Shown here piece by piece: positions 24,987 to 35,139 of a DNA stretch of 64,000 bases (positions are counted from its first letter, which is position 1; each line of letters opens with the position of its first letter). Position numbers and translations under genes: made by a program. Source of the stretch: Betaproteobacteria bacterium (lineage in GTDB: Bacteria; Pseudomonadota; Gammaproteobacteria; Burkholderiales; SG8-39). Location: the NCBI GenBank assembly GCA_016234705.1, contig JACRAS010000107.1, positions 62,001 to 126,000 of the forward strand, read 5' to 3'. The notes beneath the pieces were generated by a model, which worked only from the letters and a program-made list of their open reading frames with translations, was not told the DNA's origin and did no database searches.

Positions 24987-25436
24987 ATGTTTCAGGGTGC
25001 TGCAGCGCTAAGCCTCGATGCCAAGGGACGCCTTACTGTTCCTTCGCGCCATCGCGACACGCTGCAGGGAACGTCTTCCCCCGCTGCCTCCAGTCTCGTG
25101 CTCACTGCGCACCCGGACGGCTGTCTGCTGCTCTACCCGGCGAGCGCCTGGGAACCGATGCGCGCCCGTGTCATGGGCTTTCCCGCGCTCGATGCGCGCT
25201 TCTCCGTGTGGAAGCGCTTGCTCGTCGGTTTCGCCGAGGAAGTCGAAATCGACGCCGCCTGGCGCGTGCTGATCTCCCCCGAATTGCGCAAGTTCGCCAC
25301 CCTGGAGAAACAGGTAATGCTGGTCGGGCAGGGCAGCCATTTCGAGATCTGGAACCAGGACATCTGGGAAAAACAATTGCGGCAGCTGACGGCGCAGACC
25401 CAGTTGCCGCCGGGGATGGAAGATTTTGCGTTGTGA
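24987..25436 (+). CDS. mraZ: Transcriptional regulator MraZ
   Basis: The 149-residue protein contains two AbrB/SpoVT-type swapped-hairpin DNA-binding repeats: [15 protein letters not shown] near residue 10 and [20 protein letters not shown] near residue 92. It forms a ring that binds TGGGA repeats and represses the dcw operon, including itself. Such boxes lie upstream at 24911-24945. The ATG has AAGGGAGA a few bases upstream. The last codons overlap the rsmH start. It is the first gene of the long division and cell-wall transcript. Confidence 0.97.
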   Translation: MFQGAAALSLDAKGRLTVPSRHRDTLQGTSSPAASSLVLTAHPDGCLLLYPASAWEPMRARVMGFPALDARFSVWKRLLVGFAEEVEIDAAWRVLISPELRKFATLEKQVMLVGQGSHFEIWNQDIWEKQLRQLTAQTQLPPGMEDFAL

Positions 25437-26395
25437 CCGCCTTTGGTGCTGAGGACACGCGCCCCGTGTCGGCGCCAGACTCGCACAAGACGGTGCTGCT
25501 GGAGGAGGCGGTCGATGCTTTGGCAATACGTCCCGATGGCGCCTACGTCGATGCAACCTTTGGCCGCGGCGGACACAGCCGCCTGATCCTCGACCGGCTG
25601 GGTCGGAGCGGGCGCCTCGTCGCGTTCGACCGGGATCCGCAAGCGGTCGCGGCTGCAACAAGAATAAGCGATGCTCGTTTCAGCGTAGTGCACGCGAGTT
25701 TCGCTGAACTGGCCGGAGTGCTCGAGCGCCTCGGCCTGGAGGGTGTGGATGGGGTGCTGCTCGACCTGGGCGTGTCCTCGCCGCAGTTCGACGACGCCGC
25801 GCGCGGCTTCAGTTTTCGCCGCGACGGCCCGCTCGACATGCGCATGGACACGAGCCGGGGGCAAACCGCCGCACAGTGGCTGGGCCCAGCCGGTGAAGCC
25901 GAGATCAGGGAGGTGATCCGCGACTATGGTGAAGAACGGTTTGCTAAACAGATTGCAAAGGCGATTGTTGCTGCTCGGGAAAGAGGACCTGTTGTCACCA
26001 CAGGGCAACTTGCCGAGATCGTGGGTGCGGCCGTCCGCACGCGGGAAAAAAACAAGGACCCGGCGACGCGCACCTTCCAGGCTGTACGGATTTACCTCAA
26101 TCAGGAGCTTGCGCACTTGTCGTTAGCCCTGCCGCAAATCCTCGATTTGCTGACACCGGGTGCGCGCCTCGCGGTGATCAGTTTCCACTCGCTCGAGGAC
26201 CGCATGGTGAAACGCTTCATGCGCGAAGCCGCGCGCGCCGATGTGCCGATACGCCTGCCGCTGCGCGCGCGCGAGCTGCCGCAGCCCAGGCTGCGTCTGA
26301 TCGGCAAGCCGGTACGCCCTTCGGCGGGCGAAATCGCGGCCAACCCGCGCGCGCGCAGCGCCACCCTGCGCGTCGCCGAACGCAGCGGGGCCTGA
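25433..26395 (+). CDS. rsmH: 16S rRNA (cytosine-1402-N4)-methyltransferase
   Basis: The 320-residue AdoMet enzyme methylates N4 of C1402 in the ribosomal P-site. Family features are [19 protein letters not shown], the AdoMet motif [32 protein letters not shown], and [18 protein letters not shown] near the C-terminus. The start is a GTG at 25433 that overlaps the mraZ stop (TTGTGA). A longer upstream frame only reads through mraZ. ftsL begins one base after its stop. Confidence 0.96.
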   Translation: MTAFGAEDTRPVSAPDSHKTVLLEEAVDALAIRPDGAYVDATFGRGGHSRLILDRLGRSGRLVAFDRDPQAVAAATRISDARFSVVHASFAELAGVLERLGLEGVDGVLLDLGVSSPQFDDAARGFSFRRDGPLDMRMDTSRGQTAAQWLGPAGEAEIREVIRDYGEERFAKQIAKAIVAARERGPVVTTGQLAEIVGAAVRTREKNKDPATRTFQAVRIYLNQELAHLSLALPQILDLLTPGARLAVISFHSLEDRMVKRFMREAARADVPIRLPLRARELPQPRLRLIGKPVRPSAGEIAANPRARSATLRVAERSGA

Positions 26396-26396
26396 G

Positions 26397-26693
26397 TTGG
26401 CGCGGATCAACCTCATCCTGCTCCTCGCGCTCACCGCCTGCGCGCTCGGCCTGGTGACCTCGCAGCACCAGGCGAGAACGCTGTTTGCCGAACTGGAGCG
26501 CGAGCAGGAACGCGCCAAGCAACTCGAGGTCGAGTGGGGGCAATTGCAACTGGAGCAGAGTACCTGGGCGATGCACGCACGCGTCGAGAAGATCGCGCGC
26601 GAGCGCCTGCGCATGAGTGTGCCCGATGCGAGGCGCACTCAGGTGGTGATGCCCGCGGCGGACCCAGGGGCAAAAGCGGAGGCAACGCGATGA
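26397..26693 (+). CDS. ftsL: Cell division protein FtsL
   Basis: This 98-residue bitopic membrane protein has a short cytoplasmic start, a membrane helix (LILLLALTACALGLVTS, about 6-22) and a periplasmic coiled coil rich in Glu, Gln and Arg (about 28-75). In the divisome FtsL pairs with FtsB and FtsQ and helps activate FtsWI. The start is a TTG one base after the rsmH stop; no better start exists. The C-terminus overlaps the ftsI start by four bases. Identification rests on position, size and topology, since FtsL sequences diverge. Confidence 0.92.
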   Translation: MARINLILLLALTACALGLVTSQHQARTLFAELEREQERAKQLEVEWGQLQLEQSTWAMHARVEKIARERLRMSVPDARRTQVVMPAADPGAKAEATR

Positions 26694-28417
26694 ATTACGC
26701 CTCCAGCCCGGTGCTCGTGCCGCGGCTGCCGCTATGGCGCTCGCGTCTGCTGCTCGCGCTCATCGCCGGCGGATTCGTGGTGTTAGCCTGCCGCGCCGTC
26801 TACCTGCAGGGCCTGAACAACGATTTTCTGCAGCAGAAGGGCGAGTCGCGCTACAGCCGCGTGCTGGAGATCAGCGCCAACCGCGGCCGGATCACCGACC
26901 GCCATGGCGAGGCGCTCGCGATCAGCACGCCGGTGAAGTCGGTGTGGGCGATCCCGGAGGAGGTGCAATATTCCTCGCAGCAGCGCGCCAAGCTCGCCGC
27001 GCTGCTGGAGCTGCCGCCGCAGGAAATCGACAAGCGCCTGAACGAAGCTACATCCTTCGTCTACCTCAAGCGCCAGATTCCGCCGGAAGTGGCCGAGCGC
27101 GTGAACGAACTGCGCATCGCGGGCCTGTTCCAGAATCGCGAGTACCGCCGCTATTACCCCGGCGGCGAGGTGATGGCGCACATGCTCGGCTTCACCGGGG
27201 CGAGCGATACCGGCCAGGAGGGCATCGAACTCGCTTTTCAGTCGGTGCTCGCGGGCAAGCCGGGCAGCCGGCGCGTGATCAAGGACCGCATGGGGCAGAT
27301 CGTCGAAGACATGGAATCGATCCGCGAGGCGCAGAACGGCCGCGATCTGGCGCTGGCGCTGGACGCGAAGCTGCAAAACCTCGCTTTCTCGCAATTGAAA
27401 CTCGCCGTGGAGACGAACAAAGCCAGGGCGGGCGCCATTGTGGTGCTCGACGCCAAGACCGGCGAGGTGCTGGCGCTCGCTAACCTGCCTACCTACAATC
27501 CCAACAATCGCAGCCGTCTGTCGGGCGCGCAATTGCGCAACCGCGTCATCACCGACACGTTCGAGCCCGGCTCCACGCTCAAGCCATTCACCGTGGCTCT
27601 GGCCATGGAGCTGGGAAAGATCACGCCGGAGTCGATGATAGCGACGGCGTCCGGCAGCTTCGCCATCGGCAAAGCAACCATCCACGACGCGCACCGCTTC
27701 GGCGACATGAGCGTAACACAGGTGATCCAGCGCTCGAGCAACGTCGGCGCAGCGAAAATCGCCCTTGGGCTGCCGGCCGCGGCAATGTGGGGCATGTTCG
27801 ACCAGGTCGGTTTCGGCAGCGCGCCGCGCCTGGGCTTTCCCGGCGAAGCAGGCGGCAAGCTGCGCGCGTACCGGACTTGGCGCCCGATCGAGCAGGCCAC
27901 TATGGCCTACGGCCACGGCATCTCGGTGTCGCTGCTGCAACTGGCGCGCGCCTATACCATTTTTGCCCGCGACGGCGAGCTGATGCCGCTGTCGCTCCTG
28001 CGGGTCGATGCCCCGCTCGCCGGCCGGCAGGTGATCTCTCCCGCTACCGCGCGCAAGCTGCGCGACATGCTCGAGCTCGCGGTCCAGCCCGGTGGCACCG
28101 CGCCCAAGGCGCGTGTGATGGGCTATCGCGTGGCCGGCAAGACCGGCACCGCGCACAAGGAAGAAAACGGTGGTTATGCCGCGCACAAGTATGTGTCTTC
28201 CTTTGTCGGTCTTGCGCCGGTCTCCGATCCCAGACTGGTCATCGCGGTAATGCTCGATGAGCCTTCCGCGGGGCTGTACTACGGAGGTGCGGTGGCCGCG
28301 CCGGTATTTTCCGCGGTGATGGGCGGGGCGCTGCGCATGCTGGGCGTGCCGCCGGATGCGCCGCTCAAACCGCTGGAGCTGCCGCCCGAGGGTTCCGAGA
28401 TCAAGGAAGGTGTTTGA
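26690..28417 (+). CDS. ftsI: Division-specific peptidoglycan transpeptidase FtsI (PBP3)
   Basis: The 575-residue class B penicillin-binding protein crosslinks septal peptidoglycan. It has one N-terminal membrane anchor (about 16-36), a pedestal domain beginning RGRITDRHGEALAIS, and a transpeptidase domain with all three active-site motifs: STLK with nucleophile Ser295, SSN at 349-351 and KTG at 484-486. The start overlaps the ftsL stop (ATGA). It acts with FtsW, also encoded in this cluster. A 29-codon ORF rather than a direct overlap links it to murE. Confidence 0.97.
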   Translation: MNYASSPVLVPRLPLWRSRLLLALIAGGFVVLACRAVYLQGLNNDFLQQKGESRYSRVLEISANRGRITDRHGEALAISTPVKSVWAIPEEVQYSSQQRAKLAALLELPPQEIDKRLNEATSFVYLKRQIPPEVAERVNELRIAGLFQNREYRRYYPGGEVMAHMLGFTGASDTGQEGIELAFQSVLAGKPGSRRVIKDRMGQIVEDMESIREAQNGRDLALALDAKLQNLAFSQLKLAVETNKARAGAIVVLDAKTGEVLALANLPTYNPNNRSRLSGAQLRNRVITDTFEPGSTLKPFTVALAMELGKITPESMIATASGSFAIGKATIHDAHRFGDMSVTQVIQRSSNVGAAKIALGLPAAAMWGMFDQVGFGSAPRLGFPGEAGGKLRAYRTWRPIEQATMAYGHGISVSLLQLARAYTIFARDGELMPLSLLRVDAPLAGRQVISPATARKLRDMLELAVQPGGTAPKARVMGYRVAGKTGTAHKEENGGYAAHKYVSSFVGLAPVSDPRLVIAVMLDEPSAGLYYGGAVAAPVFSAVMGGALRMLGVPPDAPLKPLELPPEGSEIKEGV

Positions 28418-28418
28418 A

Positions 28419-28508
28419 ATGAAACGAGCAACGCGAATTGCGAATTCCCTGCATCGCGTTATCGCGTCTCGAATCGGGTGTCTTGTGTCGGTGAAATGTC
28501 GTGACTAA
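28419..28508 (+). CDS. Short bridging ORF between ftsI and murE
   Basis: A 29-codon ORF begins with an ATG two bases after the ftsI stop, with GGAAGG upstream, and ends in a TAA lying inside the first codons of murE. The peptide is basic (MKRATRIANSLHRVIASR) and matches no family I know. Its likely value is to carry ribosomes across the 83-base gap, so that murE translation stays coupled. It may equally be chance. Confidence 0.35.
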   Translation: MKRATRIANSLHRVIASRIGCLVSVKCRD

Positions 28509-30030
28509 GACAGCGACCGATCTATTGAGCCAGTTGCAGCAGCGCGGCGCGAAACTTGGCGGTGTTTGCGCCGACAGCCGGGCTTTGCGCGCGGGCGACG
28601 CGTTTGTCGCCTATCCAGGCGCAAGCGCCGATGGCCGGCGCCATATTCCCGATGCGATCGCCCGCGGCGCGGTCGCGGTGCTGTGGGAACGCGACGGTTT
28701 TTCCTGGGACGAGGCTTGGCGCGTACCCAATGTCGCCGTGGACGGCCTGTGCGCCCTGGCCGGCGACATCGCGCACGAGGTCTACGGCCGCCCTTCCGAA
28801 AAGCTTTGGCTGGCGGGCGTCACCGGCACCAACGGCAAGACTTCCTGCAGCCAATGGATTGCACAGGCTCTCACCTCCCTTGGACGCAAGACCGCCGTGA
28901 TCGGCACGCTCGGCAGCGGCTTCCCGGCTGCGCCGGGGGGTGAACCGGCGGCAGAACTTGCACCATCGGTGAATACCACACCGAATGCGATCGAACTGCA
29001 TCGCCGGCTGGCCGAATTCCTGCAGGCGGGAGCGCAGGGCGTGGCCATGGAAGTATCCTCCATCGGCCTGGATCAGGGCCGCGTCAACGGCGCGCAGTTC
29101 GATGTGGCGCTGCTGACCAATCTCTCTCGCGACCATCTGGATTACCACGGCGACATGGAGCGCTACGCCGCGGCCAAGGCGCAATTGTTCGATACGCCGG
29201 GGCTCTCCGGCGCGGTGCTCAACATGGACGACGTGCTGGGCGTGCGCATCGCGCAAAAGCTCGCCGGCAGCAAAGTAGCGTGCGCCGGCTACAGCGCCCA
29301 TGCCGGGGTTGCCGGCGCCGCCGGACTGGAATTCTTCCTCGAGGCCGAGAACATCCGCCTGACGCGGGAGGGCCTCGCCTTCGGCCTGGTGAGCTCCTGG
29401 GGCCGTGCCGAAGTAGCGAGCGGGTTGCTCGGGCGCTTCAACGTGGCCAACCTGCTCGGCGTGCTGGGCGTGCTGCTCGGCGCCGGGGTGGCGCTCGCGC
29501 CGGCAGTTGCGGCGCTCGCGGCGCTCACACCCCTGCCCGGGCGCATGCAGCGGTTGGGAGGCGCGGGCAAGCCGCTCGCGGTGGTGGACTACGCCCACAG
29601 CCCGGACGCATTGGAGGAGGTGCTGATCGGTCTGCGCCCGCTAGCGAACCCGGACGGAGGCCGGCTCGTCTGCGTCTTCGGCTGCGGCGGCGACCGCGAT
29701 CGCGGCAAGCGCGCATTGATGGGGGCGCTCGCGGCGCGCAACGCCGACAGGGTGGTGCTCACCAGTGACAATCCGCGCAGCGAAGACCCGCTGGAAATAA
29801 TCACCGAGATACTGGAAGGCGTGCTGGGCGAGACTCGATCGGGGCAGGCACCGCTGGTCATCGCCGACCGGCGCCAAGCGATCGCCGCCGCAATCGAGGG
29901 CGCGTCCGCCGGCGACGTAGTGCTCATTGCGGGCAAGGGCCACGAGGATTATCAGGAGAGCGCCGGCCGGCGCATTCCATTTTCGGACGCGGCAGTGGCG
30001 GCCGAGGCGCTCTCGGCATGGAAGCGATGA
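28501..30030 (+). CDS. murE: UDP-MurNAc-L-Ala-D-Glu:meso-diaminopimelate ligase
   Basis: The 509-residue cytoplasmic ATP-dependent ligase adds meso-diaminopimelate as the third residue of the peptidoglycan stem. The P-loop [10 protein letters not shown] lies near residues 105-114, the substrate site around VNTTPNAIELH, and the DNPR motif (SDNPRSEDP) that selects meso-diaminopimelate near 421, so the wall is of the standard Gram-negative type. The start is a GTG at 28501 that overlaps the end of a 29-codon ORF. The 3' end overlaps murF. Confidence 0.97.
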   Translation: MTKTATDLLSQLQQRGAKLGGVCADSRALRAGDAFVAYPGASADGRRHIPDAIARGAVAVLWERDGFSWDEAWRVPNVAVDGLCALAGDIAHEVYGRPSEKLWLAGVTGTNGKTSCSQWIAQALTSLGRKTAVIGTLGSGFPAAPGGEPAAELAPSVNTTPNAIELHRRLAEFLQAGAQGVAMEVSSIGLDQGRVNGAQFDVALLTNLSRDHLDYHGDMERYAAAKAQLFDTPGLSGAVLNMDDVLGVRIAQKLAGSKVACAGYSAHAGVAGAAGLEFFLEAENIRLTREGLAFGLVSSWGRAEVASGLLGRFNVANLLGVLGVLLGAGVALAPAVAALAALTPLPGRMQRLGGAGKPLAVVDYAHSPDALEEVLIGLRPLANPDGGRLVCVFGCGGDRDRGKRALMGALAARNADRVVLTSDNPRSEDPLEIITEILEGVLGETRSGQAPLVIADRRQAIAAAIEGASAGDVVLIAGKGHEDYQESAGRRIPFSDAAVAAEALSAWKR

Positions 30031-31400
30031 TGGACATGCGCGAAGCTGCACAGGGCGCCGGCGGCGAAGCGCGTGGGGCCAACGCACGCTTCGTCGCGGT
30101 ATCGAGCGACACGCGCACGATAGCGCAGGGCGCACTGTTCGTGGCGCTGCGTGGTGAACGCTTCGACGGCCACGAGTATATCGCCGCGGCGCGCGCGCGC
30201 GGCGCCGTGGCCGCCATGGTCGACCGGCGCGCGCCATCGGCCGGCGGCGATTCGCCGTTGCCGCTTCTGCTCGTGGACGATACGCGGCTCGGCCTGGGAA
30301 GGCTGGCCACCTACTGGCGCCGAAAATTCAAACTGCCGCTGATCGCCGTGGCCGGTTCCAACGGCAAGACCACGGTGAAGGAGATGATTGCCTCCATCCT
30401 CGCCGAACACGCCGGGGCCGGGCGCTCCTACGCCACGCCGGGCAACCTCAACAACGACATCGGCCTGCCGCTGACCCTGCTCGGCCTGCGCGCCGAACAC
30501 AGTTGCGCGGTGGTGGAGCTGGGCATGAATCATGCCGGCGAAACCGCCTATCTCGCCGGCATCGCGCAGCCGACCGTGGCCCTGGTGAACAACGCCCAGC
30601 GCGAGCACCAGGAGTTCATGCAAAGCGTGGCGAACGTGGCGCAGGAGCACGGCGCGGTGTTCGCGGCCCTGCCCGCGGACGGTGTGGCGGTGATCAATGC
30701 CGACGACACCTATGCCGGGTATTGGCGCGGCGTATGCGGCACACGGCGGGTGCTGGACTTCGGTCTCGAGCGGCCCGCCGCCGTGGGCGGCCGTTTTGAA
30801 TTGCGCGATTTCGGCAGCGAAATCATATTGCGCGCCCCAGAGGGGGATGCGCCGATCAGTTTGCACGCGGTCGGGGTGCACAACGTGCGCAATGCCCTCG
30901 CCGCGGCCGCGGCGGCCACGGCCGCGGGCGTCGGCTTGGGTGCAATCGCGCGCGGGCTCGCCGCTTTTGAACCGGTGCCGGGGCGGTTGCAAAAACAGAC
31001 CGGCAAGTGCGGCGCCATCGTCCTCGACGATACCTACAACGCCAATCCGGATTCGGTCGTCGCCGCGATCGAGGTGCTCGCGCACGCCGCGGGCACGAAA
31101 TTCCTGGTGCTTGGCGATATGGGCGAAGTCGGCGCGCACGGCGCGGCTTTTCATGCCGAGATCGGCCGTCACGCCCGCGCCGCCGGCATTGACCGCCTGT
31201 ACCTTCTCGGGGAGTCTTGCACGCATGCGGCGGCGGCGTTCGGCGAGGGTGCGCGGCACTACGGCGATATCGATGCGCTGTTGGCCGAGCTGGAGCCCTG
31301 CCTTGCGCAGGGCGTGACCGTGCTCATCAAGGGTTCGCGCTTCATGCGCATGGAGCGCGTAGTGCAGGCGCTCACCGGCGCGCAGACGGGAGGGCGCTGA
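30018..31400 (+). CDS. murF: UDP-MurNAc-tripeptide:D-Ala-D-Ala ligase
   Basis: The 460-residue Mur ligase adds D-alanyl-D-alanine to complete the UDP-MurNAc pentapeptide. Features are SSDTRTIAQGALFVALRG in the N-terminal uridine-binding domain, AGSNGKTTVKEMIA (ATP loop), ATPGNLNNDIGLPLTLL, and DDTYNANPDS near the C-terminal domain. The listed start overlaps murE by 13 bases; an ATG at 30027 that overlaps the murE stop (ATGA) is equally good. mraY starts at the next base after the stop. Confidence 0.97.
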   Translation: MEAMMDMREAAQGAGGEARGANARFVAVSSDTRTIAQGALFVALRGERFDGHEYIAAARARGAVAAMVDRRAPSAGGDSPLPLLLVDDTRLGLGRLATYWRRKFKLPLIAVAGSNGKTTVKEMIASILAEHAGAGRSYATPGNLNNDIGLPLTLLGLRAEHSCAVVELGMNHAGETAYLAGIAQPTVALVNNAQREHQEFMQSVANVAQEHGAVFAALPADGVAVINADDTYAGYWRGVCGTRRVLDFGLERPAAVGGRFELRDFGSEIILRAPEGDAPISLHAVGVHNVRNALAAAAAATAAGVGLGAIARGLAAFEPVPGRLQKQTGKCGAIVLDDTYNANPDSVVAAIEVLAHAAGTKFLVLGDMGEVGAHGAAFHAEIGRHARAAGIDRLYLLGESCTHAAAAFGEGARHYGDIDALLAELEPCLAQGVTVLIKGSRFMRMERVVQALTGAQTGGR

Positions 31401-32555
31401 ATGCTGCTCGAACTCGCCCAGTATCTCGCCCGCGACGTACGCGCCTTCAACGTGTTCGGCTACATCACGCTGCGCGCGGTGCTGGCCTGCCTGACCGCGC
31501 TCGCCATTTCGCTCATTGCCGGCCCGCTGGTCATCAGGAAGCTTACCGCCTACAAGATCGGCCAGTCGGTGCGCGACGACGGCCCGAAGTCGCATCTGAC
31601 CAAGGCCGGCACGCCCACCATGGGCGGGGCGCTGATCTTGGTTTCGATCGGCGTTACGTCGCTGCTTTGGGGCGACCTGTCCAACCGCTTTCTCTGGGCG
31701 GTGCTGGTGGTGACGCTGGGCTTCGGCGCGATCGGCTGGGTCGACGATTACCGCAAGGTGGTCGAGGGCAACCCGAAGGGCCTGTCGGCCGGGAAGAAGT
31801 TCTTCTGGCAGTCGGTAATAGGCCTTGCCGCGGCGGTGTACCTTGCTTTCGCCGTGTCGGCCCCGAGCAACGCCAAGATTTTCGACCTGTTCTCAGCCTG
31901 GGTGCAGAGCGGTCTAATGATGAATCTTCCGCCCAAGGCCGACCTGATCCTGCCCTTCTTCAAGAACATCGCCTACCCGCTGGGCGTGTTTGGCTTCATC
32001 ACGCTCGCCTATCTTGTCATCGTCGGCACTTCCAACGCGGTCAATCTCACCGACGGGCTGGACGGGCTGGCGATTATGCCGGCGGTACTGGTCGCGGGCG
32101 GCCTGGCGGTGTTCGCGTTCGTTATCGGGCGCGTGGACTACTCGAAGTACCTGCTATTGCCTTACATCCCCGGCGCCGCGGAATTGACCGTTTTCTGCGC
32201 CGCTCTCATCGGAGCGGGCCTGGGTTTTCTCTGGTTCAACGCCTACCCGGCCGAAGTGTTCATGGGCGATGTGGGTGCGCTCGCCATCGGCGCGGCCCTG
32301 GGCACGGTCGCCGTGATCGTGCGCCAGGAAATCGTGCTGTTGATCATGGGCGGGGTGTTCGTCGCCGAAACGCTGTCGGTGATGCTGCAGGTGTTGTACT
32401 TCAAGTGGAGCGGGGGCAAGCGCATTTTCCGCATGGCGCCGCTGCATCATCACTACGAGCTGTCGGGTTGGAAGGAGTCACAAGTCGTGGTGCGTTTCTG
32501 GATCATTACCATGATGCTGGTGTTGTTCGGATTGTCGACATTGAAGCTCAGATGA
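31401..32555 (+). CDS. mraY: Phospho-MurNAc-pentapeptide translocase
   Basis: The 384-residue integral membrane enzyme, with about 10 transmembrane helices, moves phospho-MurNAc-pentapeptide to undecaprenyl phosphate to form lipid I. Diagnostic loops are [23 protein letters not shown] (catalytic aspartates), [30 protein letters not shown] and the HHHYELSGW histidine motif. Length is normal for betaproteobacteria. It starts directly after the murF stop and ends overlapping the murD start. Confidence 0.98.
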   Translation: MLLELAQYLARDVRAFNVFGYITLRAVLACLTALAISLIAGPLVIRKLTAYKIGQSVRDDGPKSHLTKAGTPTMGGALILVSIGVTSLLWGDLSNRFLWAVLVVTLGFGAIGWVDDYRKVVEGNPKGLSAGKKFFWQSVIGLAAAVYLAFAVSAPSNAKIFDLFSAWVQSGLMMNLPPKADLILPFFKNIAYPLGVFGFITLAYLVIVGTSNAVNLTDGLDGLAIMPAVLVAGGLAVFAFVIGRVDYSKYLLLPYIPGAAELTVFCAALIGAGLGFLWFNAYPAEVFMGDVGALAIGAALGTVAVIVRQEIVLLIMGGVFVAETLSVMLQVLYFKWSGGKRIFRMAPLHHHYELSGWKESQVVVRFWIITMMLVLFGLSTLKLR

Positions 32556-33979
32556 ATCTGGCCGGCAAAAACGCGTTGGTTCTGGGTTTGGGCGAAACGG
32601 GCTTGTCGATGGCGCGCTTTCTCGAGCGCCGCGGCGCGCGCGTGCGCGTGGCGGACACCCGTGACGACCCGCCCAGGCTGGCTGCGCTGGGCCAGCACCT
32701 GCCGCAGGCAGAGCTTGCACTGGGCGCCTATCACGACGCATCCTTCTCAGGCGTCGATCTCGTCGCCATCAGCCCCGGCGTGCCCCTGGCGACGCCGCAG
32801 GTGCGCGCGGCTGCGGCGCGCGGCGTGCCGGTGGTCGGCGATATCGAACTGTTCGCGCAGGCACTGCGCGAAGGCGACAGCCGCGCGCAGAGTCCGCCGC
32901 CAAGTTCGCCGCCGCAGGTGCTGGCGGTCACCGGCACCAACGGCAAGACCACGGTAACCGCGCTTACCGGCGCCATGTGCAAGCGCGGCGGGCTGGCGAC
33001 CGAGGTGGCGGGCAATATCAGCCCGGCGGCGCTGGACGCGCTAATGCAATGCGAGGATGTTCGGCACAAGCCGGAAGTGTGGGTGCTGGAGCTCTCCAGC
33101 TTCCAGCTTGAGACCACCCGCACGCTCAATCCGGTCGCGGCCGCGGTGTTGAATCTGAGCGAAGACCATCTCGACCGCTACGACAACATGGATGCGTATG
33201 CGCGCGCCAAGGCGCGGATTTTCAGGGGCGAGGGCATCCAGGTGCTCAATCGCGACGACGCACGCAGCATGAACATGGCCGTGGCCGGCCGCAAGCAGGT
33301 GAGTTTTGGCCTGGCTGCGCCGCGCCGGGCCGAGGATTTCGGCTTGCTGCGCGTCGCCGGCGAGCTGTGGCTGGCGCAAGGCGCGACGCCGCTCCTGGCG
33401 CTGAAGGAGCTGCCGCTCGCAGGGCTGCATAACGCCGCCAATGCGCTCGCCGCGCTGGCGTTGACGCGCGCGCTCGGCCTGTCCTATACGCCGCTCCTGG
33501 CCGCGCTGCGCGATTTCAAGGGCCTGCCGCACCGGCTGGAGAAAGTGGCCGAATTCGATGGCATCGACTTCTATGACGATTCCAAGGGCACCAATGTCAG
33601 CGCGACGGTCGCGGCGCTGAACGGTTTTGCCGAGCTCGGCGCGCGCGGCGCGCGCGTGGTCCTGATCGCCGGCGGCGAGGGCAAGGGGCAGAATTTCGCG
33701 CCGCTCGCCGGGCCGGTTTCCCGCTATGCCCGCTCGGTCGTGCTGATTGGGCGCGATGCCGACCAGATCGCGCGCGCTCTCGGCGCGAGCGGTGTTGCCT
33801 TGCTGCGCGCCGGCAGCATGGAGGAGGCGGTGGCGCAGGCCCGCGCCCAGGCGCAGCCCGGCGACGTGGTGCTGCTGTCGCCCGCCTGCGCCAGCTTCGA
33901 CATGTTCCGCAACTACCCGCACCGTGGCGAAGTGTTCGCCGGATGCGTGAGGAAAATGGCCCATGCTCAGTTACATTAA
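32552..33979 (+). CDS. murD: UDP-MurNAc-L-alanine:D-glutamate ligase
   Basis: The 475-residue Mur ligase adds D-glutamate. It has an N-terminal Rossmann uridine domain ([20 protein letters not shown]), the ATP loop [14 protein letters not shown] near residue 125, [11 protein letters not shown], and a C-terminal domain with [12 protein letters not shown] and [12 protein letters not shown] proline/serine-rich insert (about 111-122) just before the ATP loop is unusual but small. The start overlaps the mraY stop (ATGA). The end overlaps ftsW by 17 bases. Confidence 0.97.
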   Translation: MNLAGKNALVLGLGETGLSMARFLERRGARVRVADTRDDPPRLAALGQHLPQAELALGAYHDASFSGVDLVAISPGVPLATPQVRAAAARGVPVVGDIELFAQALREGDSRAQSPPPSSPPQVLAVTGTNGKTTVTALTGAMCKRGGLATEVAGNISPAALDALMQCEDVRHKPEVWVLELSSFQLETTRTLNPVAAAVLNLSEDHLDRYDNMDAYARAKARIFRGEGIQVLNRDDARSMNMAVAGRKQVSFGLAAPRRAEDFGLLRVAGELWLAQGATPLLALKELPLAGLHNAANALAALALTRALGLSYTPLLAALRDFKGLPHRLEKVAEFDGIDFYDDSKGTNVSATVAALNGFAELGARGARVVLIAGGEGKGQNFAPLAGPVSRYARSVVLIGRDADQIARALGASGVALLRAGSMEEAVAQARAQAQPGDVVLLSPACASFDMFRNYPHRGEVFAGCVRKMAHAQLH

Positions 33980-35123
33980 GGCCGAGCGCAGGTCCCTGGC
34001 GGAGTTCGACCAGGCCCTGGTATGGACCGCGTTCATCCTGCTGCTGCTGGGGATGGTGATGGTGTATTCGGCCTCGATCGCCACCGCCGAGGCGAGCCGT
34101 TTCGCCAGCAATCAACCGGCCTTTTTTCTGCTGCGGCATGCGCTATTTCTCGGGGTTAGCCTGATCGCCGCGCTGATCGCGTTCCAGGTGCCGGTGCGCA
34201 TCTGGCAAAGCCTGGCGCCATGGCTGTTCCTGTTTGGCATTGTGTTGCTGGTGCTGGTGCTGATCCCAGGCGTGGGCCGCGAGGTGAATGGAGCGAAGCG
34301 CTGGCTCTCCCTCGGTCTGGCCAATCTGCAGCCTTCCGAATTCATGAAGCTCGCCGCGGTGCTCTATGCCGCCGATTACACGGCGCGCAAGTCGGCGCTG
34401 ATGCACAGCTTCAAGAAAGGCCTGCTGCCGATGCTTGCGGTGATGTTGGTGGTCGGCTGGCTGCTCCTGCGCGAGCCCGACTTCGGCGCCTTCGTGGTGA
34501 TCGCATCGATCGCCATGGCGATCCTGTTCCTCGGCGGCATGAACGGCAAATGGTTTGCCGGGCTGTTCGTGCTTTCCCTCGGAGGCTTCCTCGTTCTCAT
34601 CCTCAGCTCGCCTTACCGCATGCAGCGCATCTTCGGCTTCATGGACCCTTGGGCTGACCCCTATGGCCGGGGTTACCAGTTGTCGCACGCGCTCATCGCC
34701 TTCGGCCGCGGCGAATGGCTGGGCGTCGGACTCGGGGCGAGCGTGGAGAAGTTGTTTTACCTGCCCGAGGCGCATACCGATTTCCTGCTCGCGGTGATCG
34801 CGGAGGAACTGGGACTGGCCGGCGTGGTGACGGTCGTCGCGCTGTTCACCTGGATCGTGCTGCGCGCATTTGCCATCGGCCGCCAGGCGGCCGCGTCGGA
34901 ACGCTACTTCGCGGCGCTGGCGGCGCAGGGCATCGCCGTCTGGCTCGGGGTGCAGACACTGATCAACATGGGCGTGAACATGGGGGTGCTGCCGACCAAG
35001 GGTCTGACCCTGCCATTGATGAGCTTCGGCGGCAGCGGTCTTCTCTCCAATTGCCTGGCGCTGGTGATCCTGCTGCGCATCGACTACGAGAACCGCGCTT
35101 TGATGCGGGGGCAACCCGCATGA
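33963..35123 (+). CDS. ftsW: Septal peptidoglycan polymerase FtsW
   Basis: This SEDS-family integral membrane glycosyltransferase has 386 residues and about 10 helices. It polymerises lipid II at the septum in complex with FtsI. Family motifs include [62 protein letters not shown] with the essential periplasmic aspartate region, and [20 protein letters not shown] near the end. The start lies inside murD. murG follows after 16 bases. Confidence 0.97.
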   Translation: MLSYIKAERRSLAEFDQALVWTAFILLLLGMVMVYSASIATAEASRFASNQPAFFLLRHALFLGVSLIAALIAFQVPVRIWQSLAPWLFLFGIVLLVLVLIPGVGREVNGAKRWLSLGLANLQPSEFMKLAAVLYAADYTARKSALMHSFKKGLLPMLAVMLVVGWLLLREPDFGAFVVIASIAMAILFLGGMNGKWFAGLFVLSLGGFLVLILSSPYRMQRIFGFMDPWADPYGRGYQLSHALIAFGRGEWLGVGLGASVEKLFYLPEAHTDFLLAVIAEELGLAGVVTVVALFTWIVLRAFAIGRQAAASERYFAALAAQGIAVWLGVQTLINMGVNMGVLPTKGLTLPLMSFGGSGLLSNCLALVILLRIDYENRALMRGQPA

Positions 35124-35139
35124 AAGCGACGACAGAAGC

